DNA from: Bacteroidales bacterium
GTDB taxonomy: Bacteria; Bacteroidota; Bacteroidia; Bacteroidales; P3
DNA length: 48,926 nucleotides
Reading direction: 5' to 3'
Assembly: GCA_024685285.1 (NCBI GenBank)
Contig: JAIKVZ010000004.1
Location: 1-48,926 of the forward strand
Shown here: positions 42,988 to 48,926 of the stretch, one piece after another
Position numbering within the stretch: the first letter of the stretch is position 1
Layout of the letters: every line of letters starts with the position of its first letter
Translations under genes and position numbers: made by a program
Notes under the pieces: generated by a model
Databases searched by the model: none
What the model was told of the DNA's origin: nothing
The model's input: only the letters and a program-made list of their open reading frames with translations

Positions 42988-44450
42988 GCGGAGCGACGGG
43001 GTTTGGCAAGTATAAGTCCTATGAATGTGATAAGTCCGTTGAGCAACAGGATCTCGAAACCGAATCGGTATCCCCATAGCCACTGTTCGGAGTGGGTTTT
43101 GAGCACATAGCAAATTACCGGTGCCAGTACAGCCACAATGGGTACTATGCGGTCGTCGGCTTTACGCTTAGTGAAGAGTCCAAATGCGTACATACCGAGC
43201 AGCGGCCCGTAAGTAAAGCCCGCCACGTCAAACAATGTGTCGATCAGCGATTGGTTGTGGAACGGGCGGAAAGCTATGATGACCAATAGGTAAAGCAGGG
43301 CAAAACCTACATGTACGAGGCGGCGTAGGCGCAACTGTTTGCGTTCGTTGGCATAGCGGTCGAAGTGCAGAAAATCGTAGCATAAAGTAGTGGTGAGGGC
43401 GGTTAAGGTACCGTCGGCACTGGAGTAGCCAGCTGCAACCATTCCAAGTATGAACACGATGGCTGTGAAGGGTCCGAGATTGAATGCAACCCACGGGAAT
43501 ATTTTGTCGGGTACAACTTGGCCAATGTCGTTGACGGGCAGTGGCAGACCTGTATTGGCGCAATAGGTGAGAAGTGCTGCTCCAAGGCTGAGAAACAGCA
43601 GGTTGACAACAACAAACAGCAGGCTTGATGTGAGTACGTTTTTTTGTGCCGATCTCAATGTGGGGCAGGTGAGGTTTTTCTGCATCATATCTTGGTCAAG
43701 GCCGGTCATGGTTATGGTGATGAACATACCGCTAAGCACTTGCTTGAGCCAGAATTTGTTGTGACTTGGGTCCGTCTCCATGACGCGTGTGTATCCGGCC
43801 TCTGCCGACTGGTGCATGAGTTCGACATAGTTTATTCCGAGATTTTTTAGTATGGCCATCACGGCAGCAGCCGCTGCCAGTAGAAGGAATGTTGTTTGCA
43901 ACGTGTCTGTCCAGACCACCGTCTTGAGCCCGCCGCGGAAAGTGTAGAGCAGTATTATGGCAATGAAAACCACTGCCGGTACCCAGAAAGGTATTCCCCA
44001 CTCTTTGAATACAAACTCGTATAGCACAAAAACCACTAAGTACATGCGCAATGCTGAGCCTAACAAGCGTGACACTATGAAGAACAGAGCTCCAGTGCGC
44101 TCGGAGTGGCCGCCAAAACGTTGCTCAAGATAGGTATAGATTGAGGTTAGGTTTAGCTTGTAGTATAGTGGCAGTAGAACAAAGGCAATCACAGCGTAAC
44201 CCAGCACGTAGCCTATTACCAACGGCATATATGTGAATTGGCCGCTGTAGACTCCGCCAGGTACAGACATGAAGGTGACACCCGAGAGCGAGGCTCCTAT
44301 CATGCCATAGGCCACCACAAACCATGGCGATTTGCGGCCGGCTCGGAAGAAGGCATCGTTGCCGTTGCTGCCCTTGCGCGAGGTGAGCCACATCACCGCA
44401 AAGAGCAGTAAAGTGTATAACACAAAGCAAATGAGTATCGTGAGTTGCAT
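42984..44450 (-). CDS. Sodium:solute symporter (SSS family)
   Basis: 488 residues with about 13 hydrophobic segments. Family marks: LTSRKGSNGNDAFFRAGRKSPWFVVAYGMIGASLSGVTFMSVPG near the start (short: NDAFFRAGRKSPW; GASLSGVTF), GLDQDMMQKNLTCPTLRSAQKN in the middle, and AGYSSADGTLTALTTTLCYDF. It takes up a solute with Na+ across the inner membrane; substrate cannot be read (sialic acid, proline, sugars and pantothenate all use this family). First gene of the operon with rnz (ATGA overlap), ruvC and two more. -7 box at 44473-44480. Confidence 0.9.
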   Translation of the reverse strand: MQLTILICFVLYTLLLFAVMWLTSRKGSNGNDAFFRAGRKSPWFVVAYGMIGASLSGVTFMSVPGGVYSGQFTYMPLVIGYVLGYAVIAFVLLPLYYKLNLTSIYTYLEQRFGGHSERTGALFFIVSRLLGSALRMYLVVFVLYEFVFKEWGIPFWVPAVVFIAIILLYTFRGGLKTVVWTDTLQTTFLLLAAAAAVMAILKNLGINYVELMHQSAEAGYTRVMETDPSHNKFWLKQVLSGMFITITMTGLDQDMMQKNLTCPTLRSAQKNVLTSSLLFVVVNLLFLSLGAALLTYCANTGLPLPVNDIGQVVPDKIFPWVAFNLGPFTAIVFILGMVAAGYSSADGTLTALTTTLCYDFLHFDRYANERKQLRLRRLVHVGFALLYLLVIIAFRPFHNQSLIDTLFDVAGFTYGPLLGMYAFGLFTKRKADDRIVPIVAVLAPVICYVLKTHSEQWLWGYRFGFEILLLNGLITFIGLILAKPRRSA

Positions 44451-44471
44451 TGCGGTCTGTTTTTATCTGCT

Positions 44472-44480
44472 GCAAATTTA
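44472..44480 (-). promoter_or_regulatory. -7 box (TAAATTTGC) of the symporter operon
   Basis: Minus-strand TAnnTTTG, 22 bases before the ATG at 44450. It faces the plus promoter at 44523. Confidence 0.65.
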
Positions 44481-44522
44481 CATTTTTTTTTCATTCTGAC
44501 ACATTTATTTTATAAAAGTGTG

Positions 44523-44531
44523 TAAATTTGC
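44523..44531 (+). promoter_or_regulatory. -7 box (TAAATTTGC) of the membrane-protein gene
   Basis: TAnnTTTG, 17 bases before the ATG at 44548; divergent from the symporter promoter, with 42 bases between the boxes, so the -33 regions must overlap. Confidence 0.65.
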
Positions 44532-44547
44532 AAAAAAATATGATGAG

Positions 44548-46449
44548 ATGAAACGCAGGCAGAAGTTGCTTAACAAGCCGTGGTTCATAGCGTTGCTGGC
44601 CTTGTTGCCGGTGGTGCTGACCTATCCTGTTTTTGAACCCGATTTTGGAACGGGACTCGACTCGTCATATGTATGGGGACTCAACTGGCTGTTTGATAAC
44701 GACTATAGTACTCTCAAACACTTGATATATCCTTATGGCCCATTGGCATTTCTCAAAATACCCACGGCTCCAAATGGCCATTTTGCTTTTGCTTTAGCTT
44801 TCTATACGGTGGTCAAGTGGGCTTTTGTTGTCTTGATGCTGCGTTTGGTTGCAAAACGTGGCCATGGGGTGTTGTGGGCATTGCTGTTGTCCTTGCCTGT
44901 GTGTGCAATGGGTAATATCGACAGCTACACCGTTGGTTGCGTTGCTTTGTTAACCCTTATGGTTCTCGAGGGTGGGAGTTTGTGGCTTTTTGCAGCGGCG
45001 GCTATTCTTTTGGCGATTGCTTTGTGCATAAAGTCGAGTTTCGGTTTGCAATGTTGTTCTGTATTGTTTGTTGGCTGGTTATTGTCTATGTTCCAGCGGC
45101 ACGGATGGTTAAGAACAGTAGCTATGGCGTTTTTCACGCTCATTGCCATGTTTGCAGTTGGGTGGGCCGTATACGATAACCTGTCCACAGCCACCGGTGC
45201 AGCTGAGGGCATGGCCCGCTTGGTGGAGGGCTATTCTGCCGCATTGGTTCTTGAACCAGAGCACCAGCTGTGGGCGTTGCTGCTCTTTGCGGCCGTGGTT
45301 GTGTTATATCCAGTATTGTGCCGCGACCGCCGCTCGCGTTGGCTATACATATTATTATTAGTACCGCTTTTTGCCAACTGGAAACATGGTGTAGTGCGCG
45401 AGGATTTCTTCCACTTTCGCCAACTACTCTATTTTGCGGTCTGTATGTTTATGCTGATACCGTTGGCTCAACGTCATCAACGTTTACTGCCATGGGTTGC
45501 GTCTATTGTGGCGGTACTGTCGCTTGGTGTCAACCTGCGCAGCCTTGGCAGTTACCCATTGACAACCTCAAGTCCGAGCAATGTGGTTACTTCGGTGTTT
45601 GGCTATAGTCGTGTTGTGGCACGCAGTGAGGCTGTTATTGATAGCAGTCTGGCTCTGCGCCGTTTGCCAACGGCCACATTGAAGGCAATAGGAGACGCAA
45701 CTGTTGACTGCTATCCGTGGGAGCACCTCTACTGTGCCGCCAACAACCTCAACTGGCAACCCCACGCTACATTGGAACTTGGCGCTGGCAATTCTCTTTG
45801 GCTAAACCGTAAGGCGGCGACCAACTTTGAAGGTTCCGCTGCTGTAGACTTTGTGCTGCTACACCATGCCGATGGCAGCGACATACCAGGGCTTCGCTCG
45901 CTTGACGGACGCTATATGCTTAGTGACGAGCCTGCCGTTATGGAAGCTATAATAGTTGGTTATGAGCCTGTTGACAGTGGCGATTATGGTTTGTTACTCG
46001 TCCGTCGTGACACTCCTTTGAACTTGCAAACCACATCAAACGTTGCTGTCAATATTGCACAAGATCAGTGGCTCAAATTGCCAGAAACCGACTCTGCTAC
46101 CTTCCTGCGATTGTCAGTGAATAACAGTAATAATATAATGGGATGGTTGCGTTCTGTCATCTACAAACCAGATGTATGCACCATTGAATTGATGATGGCT
46201 GACGGCAGTGTGACTCTTTACCGTTACTCTCCCGCCACTGCACATGGGGGTCTATGGCTGAGCCCGTTACCGGCCTCTACAGTCGAACTGGCTGATATGA
46301 TGTCTGGCGGCAATCGCTCTGCACGTCCTGTGGCCGTAAGGCTCTCCTTCACACACCCACGCTGTCACTGTGACAGTCTGCGTGTAGAGTTGCAAACTCT
46401 GCGTCGTCAACTATTCAACAACACCGCACCAATACAACAACAGCCATGA
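44548..46449 (+). CDS. GT-C-like polytopic membrane protein, uncharacterised
   Basis: 633 residues from ATG 44548; an earlier in-frame ATG precedes the promoter. Hydrophobic segments (~10) fill residues ~10-350 and a ~270-residue soluble C-terminal part follows. First loop: GLDSSYVWGLNWLFDN ... HLIYPYGPLAFL, a pattern I associate with GT-C-type membrane proteins (D..W..GLN, YGPLAFL); the soluble part with DCYPWEHLYCAANNLNWQPHATLE fits the same group. Such proteins may transfer sugars from lipid carriers in the periplasm, but this is inference. The stop overlaps the FAD oxidoreductase start by 4 bases (ATGA). A/T-richer codon use than neighbours. Confidence 0.7.
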   Translation: MKRRQKLLNKPWFIALLALLPVVLTYPVFEPDFGTGLDSSYVWGLNWLFDNDYSTLKHLIYPYGPLAFLKIPTAPNGHFAFALAFYTVVKWAFVVLMLRLVAKRGHGVLWALLLSLPVCAMGNIDSYTVGCVALLTLMVLEGGSLWLFAAAAILLAIALCIKSSFGLQCCSVLFVGWLLSMFQRHGWLRTVAMAFFTLIAMFAVGWAVYDNLSTATGAAEGMARLVEGYSAALVLEPEHQLWALLLFAAVVVLYPVLCRDRRSRWLYILLLVPLFANWKHGVVREDFFHFRQLLYFAVCMFMLIPLAQRHQRLLPWVASIVAVLSLGVNLRSLGSYPLTTSSPSNVVTSVFGYSRVVARSEAVIDSSLALRRLPTATLKAIGDATVDCYPWEHLYCAANNLNWQPHATLELGAGNSLWLNRKAATNFEGSAAVDFVLLHHADGSDIPGLRSLDGRYMLSDEPAVMEAIIVGYEPVDSGDYGLLLVRRDTPLNLQTTSNVAVNIAQDQWLKLPETDSATFLRLSVNNSNNIMGWLRSVIYKPDVCTIELMMADGSVTLYRYSPATAHGGLWLSPLPASTVELADMMSGGNRSARPVAVRLSFTHPRCHCDSLRVELQTLRRQLFNNTAPIQQQP

Positions 46450-48017
46450 TGCAACTCGATATAGACTTGACCCCGGAGCAATACCTTGTACCGTCGGAAC
46501 TGACGCGCACCGTGGCTCGCAAACTTTGCATCGCACCAACCGATGTGGCCCATGTGGTAACCGTGAGGCGCAGCCTTGACTCGCGCCACGGCCATGTGCG
46601 TTATCATGCTACATTGCAGGTCTATAATGTCGGCGAGCCATATTCTGAGCCAGACTATAGCTCGCCATATCGTGATTGTACTTCAGCCGACCCCGTAGTG
46701 ATAGTTGGTGCAGGCCCAGCGGGTCTGTTTGCTGCTCTCAGGGCTCTCGAACTCGGGTTACGACCAATAATTATCGACCGCGGCAAGCCTGTTGACGAGC
46801 GTAAATACGACATTGTCGCAATAACGCGTCAGGGACTTGTGAACCCCGACAGCAACTGGTGCTTCGGCGAGGGTGGGGCGGGAACATACAGCGATGGCAA
46901 GCTCTTCACTCGCAGCACCAAACGCGGTGATGTAGCTGCCGTGTTGCGCAAGTTTGTGGAACATGGTGCAGACCCATCCATAATGGTCGACGCTCATGCT
47001 CATATAGGAACCGACCGCCTGAGTGGCATAATATCACGTATGCGCCAAACAATAACAGAGCACGGCGGGCATTACCTTTTTGGCACACGTGTGGTCGACT
47101 TAAAAATTGAGGGTGGTTGCGTCAAAGGTGTTGTTACCGCCGATGGAAATACCATCGATGGTATAGCCGTGATTTTGGCCACAGGCCACTCGGCACGCGA
47201 CATTTATGAGCTCTTCAATAAACGCCAGTGGGCCTTGGAGGCAAAGCCCTTTGCTTTGGGTGTGAGGGTTGAACACCCACAGGAGCTCATCAACCGCCTC
47301 CAATACCATACCAACAATCCATCGTCGCTGCTACCGCCAGCTGCCTACAGTTTGGTGACCCAAGTGGGTGGACATGGTGTGTTCTCGTTCTGTATGTGTC
47401 CGGGCGGTGTCATAGTGCCTGCCGCCACAGCTCCCAGGCAGCAGGTGGTCAATGGTATGAGTAATTCGCGCCGCAATTCGCCGTATGCCAACAGCGGCAT
47501 AGCTGTGACAGTGAATCCCGCTGATGTGCCACAATACACCGACCATGGTGCATTGGCATTGTTGCGCTTTCAGCAGGATGTGGAGCAGCGTATGCATGTT
47601 GCCACAGGCCGAGAGGCTACAGCACCGGCGCAGCGCCTCACCGATTTCTGTGCCAATCAAGCTTCTTCTTCCATCAATCCCACAGGTTACATGGCCTCAA
47701 CCGCCATATTGCCGTTGCATGAGTTGCTGCCGCCGTTTGTGACTGAAGCGTTGCGGAAGGCCTTTTCCGATTTCGATGCCAAGATGCACGGTTTCTTGAC
47801 ATCACAGGCCAATTTACTGGCGGTAGAGAGCCGTACCTCGTCGCCAGTGCGAATAGTACGCGATAATAGTGGAGTACATCCGCAGTTGCCAGGTCTCTAC
47901 CCTTGTGGCGAAGGTGCAGGGTACGCCGGAGGGATAGTCTCATCAGCCCTCGATGGCATTCGTGCCATTGAGCACGTGTCCAACGTGTGCAGTAGGCATG
48001 ATATAGAGCCTCAATAA
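46446..48017 (+). CDS. NAD(P)/FAD-dependent oxidoreductase
   Basis: 523 residues. N-terminal ~80 residues form a small domain (MQLDIDLTPEQYLVPSELT; RRSLDSRHG) seen in a Bacteroidetes/clostridial FAD-dependent dehydrogenase group. Then the Rossmann dinucleotide site VVIVGAGPAGLFAALRALELG (GxGxxG), NWCFGEGGAGTYSDGKLFTR, VILATGHSARDIYELF, and the C-terminal FAD end LPGLYPCGEGAGYAGGIVSSALDGI. Cytoplasmic; substrate unknown. The start overlaps the membrane protein stop. The TAA-containing stop at 48015-48017 is followed by an AT-rich gap leading to tRNA-Gln. Confidence 0.85.
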   Translation: MMQLDIDLTPEQYLVPSELTRTVARKLCIAPTDVAHVVTVRRSLDSRHGHVRYHATLQVYNVGEPYSEPDYSSPYRDCTSADPVVIVGAGPAGLFAALRALELGLRPIIIDRGKPVDERKYDIVAITRQGLVNPDSNWCFGEGGAGTYSDGKLFTRSTKRGDVAAVLRKFVEHGADPSIMVDAHAHIGTDRLSGIISRMRQTITEHGGHYLFGTRVVDLKIEGGCVKGVVTADGNTIDGIAVILATGHSARDIYELFNKRQWALEAKPFALGVRVEHPQELINRLQYHTNNPSSLLPPAAYSLVTQVGGHGVFSFCMCPGGVIVPAATAPRQQVVNGMSNSRRNSPYANSGIAVTVNPADVPQYTDHGALALLRFQQDVEQRMHVATGREATAPAQRLTDFCANQASSSINPTGYMASTAILPLHELLPPFVTEALRKAFSDFDAKMHGFLTSQANLLAVESRTSSPVRIVRDNSGVHPQLPGLYPCGEGAGYAGGIVSSALDGIRAIEHVSNVCSRHDIEPQ

Positions 48018-48088
48018 CCCTGTTGTCCTACGTCGTGAGAATGATAAAACACGATGTGACCATTTGGAAACAGAGGTGTGTCTGCCAG

Positions 48089-48134
48089 CAGAATAGTATG
48101 ATAATCATTGTTTTATAGGACAGACTATTCTGTC
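48089..48134. other. Inverted repeats downstream of the FAD oxidoreductase
   Basis: CAGAATAGT (48089-48097) pairs with ACTATTCTG (48124-48132), loop 26; a competing GACAG/CTGTC hairpin sits at 48119-48134. No T run follows on the plus strand. Either a processing structure or a protein site; the sequence does not decide. Confidence 0.45.
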
Positions 48135-48146
48135 GCGCAAAAAAAA

Positions 48147-48179
48147 TTTTGCCATATCGGCAAAAAAGTGTACTTTTGC
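48147..48179 (+). promoter_or_regulatory. Promoter of tRNA-Gln, -33 box within an inverted repeat
   Basis: -33 TTTTG at 48147-48151, -7 box TACTTTTG at 48171-48178, 19 bases apart. TTTTGCC (48147-48153) is inversely repeated as GGCAAAA (48159-48165), so the -33 region could bind a repressor or simply be symmetric. The tRNA starts 27 bases after the box. Confidence 0.7.
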
Positions 48180-48205
48180 AGCCGATTTCGAGAGTTGAAA
48201 TTGAT

Positions 48206-48276
48206 TGTCCCATGGTGTAATGGTAGCACATCAGATTTTGGTTCTGCTTGCCCAGGTTCGAATCCTGGTGGGACAA
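48206..48276 (+). tRNA. tRNA-Gln(TTG)
   Basis: 71 bases fold as a cloverleaf: acceptor TGTCCCA/TGGGACA, D stem GTG/CAC, anticodon arm CAGA/TCTG with loop TTTTGGT (anticodon TTG), T arm CCAGG-TTCGAAT-CCTGG, discriminator A. The outermost anticodon-stem pair is a T/C mismatch. CCA is not encoded (CCT follows), so the CCA-adding enzyme and a 3' processing nuclease are needed. It is the apparent integration site of the element that begins downstream. Confidence 0.93.
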
Positions 48277-48279
48277 CCT

Positions 48280-48305
48280 AAAACGCCTCAAATGAGGCGT
48301 TTTTT
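48280..48305 (+). terminator. Terminator of tRNA-Gln
   Basis: AAAACGCCTC pairs with GAGGCGTTTT (loop AAAT), followed by further T. It starts 4 bases after the tRNA. Confidence 0.85.
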
Positions 48306-48472
48306 AGTGCCCTAAAGTGTTGATTCTTAATTGGTAATAGCTAGTTTTCAGTAAGTTGCAAAAAGTTGTCTTTTTGACCCTATTTTACCCTTTTTAGGTA
48401 CATTTTTGTTACTATTTTGTTACTCGTGTCGTTTTTTTTCGTATTTTTGCATTTTGAAAAGAGAAATTAACT
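48306..48472. other. AT-rich junction region before the integrase
   Basis: A T-rich 167-base stretch with short direct repeats: TTGACCCTATTTTACCC near 48374-48390, and TTTTGTTACT twice, 11 bases apart (48404-48413 and 48415-48424). Such repeats in front of an integrase could be arm-type binding sites. The -7 box TATTTTTGC (48442-48450) lies 23 bases before the integrase ATG. No other gene seen. Confidence 0.5.
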
Positions 48473-48926
48473 ATGCCAAGAAAAGCAACATCGAAAGTAA
48501 AAGAGCTGATTCGATTGAGAGAAAAACAGCTCGCGAACGGTAATGTATCACTGTACCTTGATTATTATAAGGACGGTCATCGCGAATATGAGTTCCTGAA
48601 ACTCTACTTGGTGCCAGCCAAGACAGCACTTGAAAGGTTACAGAACGCAGAAACAATAAGGGCTGCCAATGTAATCAAGGCAGAGCGCACCACAGAGTTG
48701 ATAGCAAATCAGGCCGGACTTAAGCAGATGAAGCAATCCAAGATATTGCTTATAGATTGGATGCTGCATTGTGCTGAAGAAGCAGAGAAGCGGGCGAACA
48801 CAATCAACCGCAGCACATGGGGTAACACCATCAAGCTTACTGCCGAGCTGGTGAGGCAATATGACGGGGAGCATACCCTGTTAGTTGATGTGGACAAAAG
48901 ATTTGTCAAAGGCTTTGTGGAGTTTC
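48473..48926 (+). CDS. Tyrosine recombinase/integrase, N-terminal part (truncated by window end)
   Basis: 151 codons from ATG 48473, open at the right edge. The start KVKELIRLREKQLANGNVSLYLDYYKDGHREYEFLKLYL (split: IRLREKQLANGNVSLYLD; REYEFLKLYL) is the arm-type DNA-binding fold of Bacteroidetes conjugative- and island-type integrases. The following helices (NAETIRAANVIKAERTTELI, ADE-like) lead into the SAM-like core-binding domain. The catalytic R-H-R-Y domain would lie beyond the window. The gene is just downstream of tRNA-Gln and reads away from it, as in integrated elements. Lower GC than the genome upstream marks foreign origin. Confidence 0.88.
   Translation, partial: MPRKATSKVKELIRLREKQLANGNVSLYLDYYKDGHREYEFLKLYLVPAKTALERLQNAETIRAANVIKAERTTELIANQAGLKQMKQSKILLIDWMLHCAEEAEKRANTINRSTWGNTIKLTAELVRQYDGEHTLLVDVDKRFVKGFVEF

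Noticed and set aside
42987..43113. Longer N-terminus for the RNase Z-like protein
   Set aside because: It would overlap the symporter by ~130 bases, and the family begins at MNFYITILGSG.
1..48926. Insertion sequences, transposases, rRNA or toxin-antitoxin pairs
   Set aside because: None seen on either strand in this window.

Overview
The window comes from a Bacteroidales-type member of the Bacteroidota, probably host-associated. Evidence: at least 17 Bacteroidetes -7 promoter boxes (TAnnTTTG) in the right places, almost no Shine-Dalgarno sequences, two proteins with type IX secretion (T9SS) C-terminal sorting tails, a Bacteroidetes-type 666-residue urocanate hydratase, a DUF4954 protein, a BamD/omega/CoaBC gene row and a Bacteroidetes-type integrase. 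The sequence is moderately GC-rich, except the last ~600 bases, which turn AT-rich at an integrated element. I cannot name a genus.

Layout. 1-5.6 kb (+): end of a T9SS cargo gene, an uncharacterised polytopic membrane protein, hutU, and a glycoside-hydrolase lipoprotein. 5.7-9.7 kb (-): a large transglutaminase lipoprotein coupled to cutC, and a SIMPL protein. 9.9-25.4 kb (mostly +): a secreted unknown coupled to uvrA; a small phage-type protein on the minus strand; a membrane protein overlapping mnmE; a second uvrA coupled to a DUF819 membrane protein; an orphan histidine kinase; DUF4954 coupled to an outer-membrane barrel; a hotdog thioesterase. 25.4-31.9 kb (-): guaA, LysM/periplasmic-binding fusion, lpxC and lpxA; then an outer-membrane protein overlapping a metallophosphoesterase lipoprotein. 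32.0-37.1 kb (+): bamD, omega, coaBC, lytic transglycosylase, DUF4254, family 9 glycosyltransferase; an envelope-biogenesis block. 37.3-44.5 kb (-): T9SS cargo and a secreted unknown; a sodium/solute symporter, RNase Z-like enzyme, ruvC, a transglutaminase-like lipoprotein and a gamma carbonic anhydrase in one tight operon. 44.5-48.0 kb (+): a GT-C-like membrane protein coupled to a FAD oxidoreductase. 48.2 kb to the end: tRNA-Gln followed by the first 151 codons of a tyrosine integrase, so the window stops just inside a mobile element.

Many genes are translationally coupled by 4-base ATGA/GTGA overlaps.

The most unusual material lies in short-period repeats. Four intergenic copies of one element carry exactly four 11-bp units (consensus CCCGACCTNAA, always ending CCCGAACCTAA) plus a conserved tail. 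A 7-bp family (TTGAGAR) and a 9-bp family (CTA-anchored) occur in the same window, several of them inside the reading frame of one lipoprotein gene. Other observations worth checking: an RNase Z that lacks the flexible arm, an LpxC without the FabZ domain usual in this phylum, an in-frame T9SS tail remnant just past the carbonic anhydrase stop, and promoters so close to start codons that the mRNAs should be leaderless.
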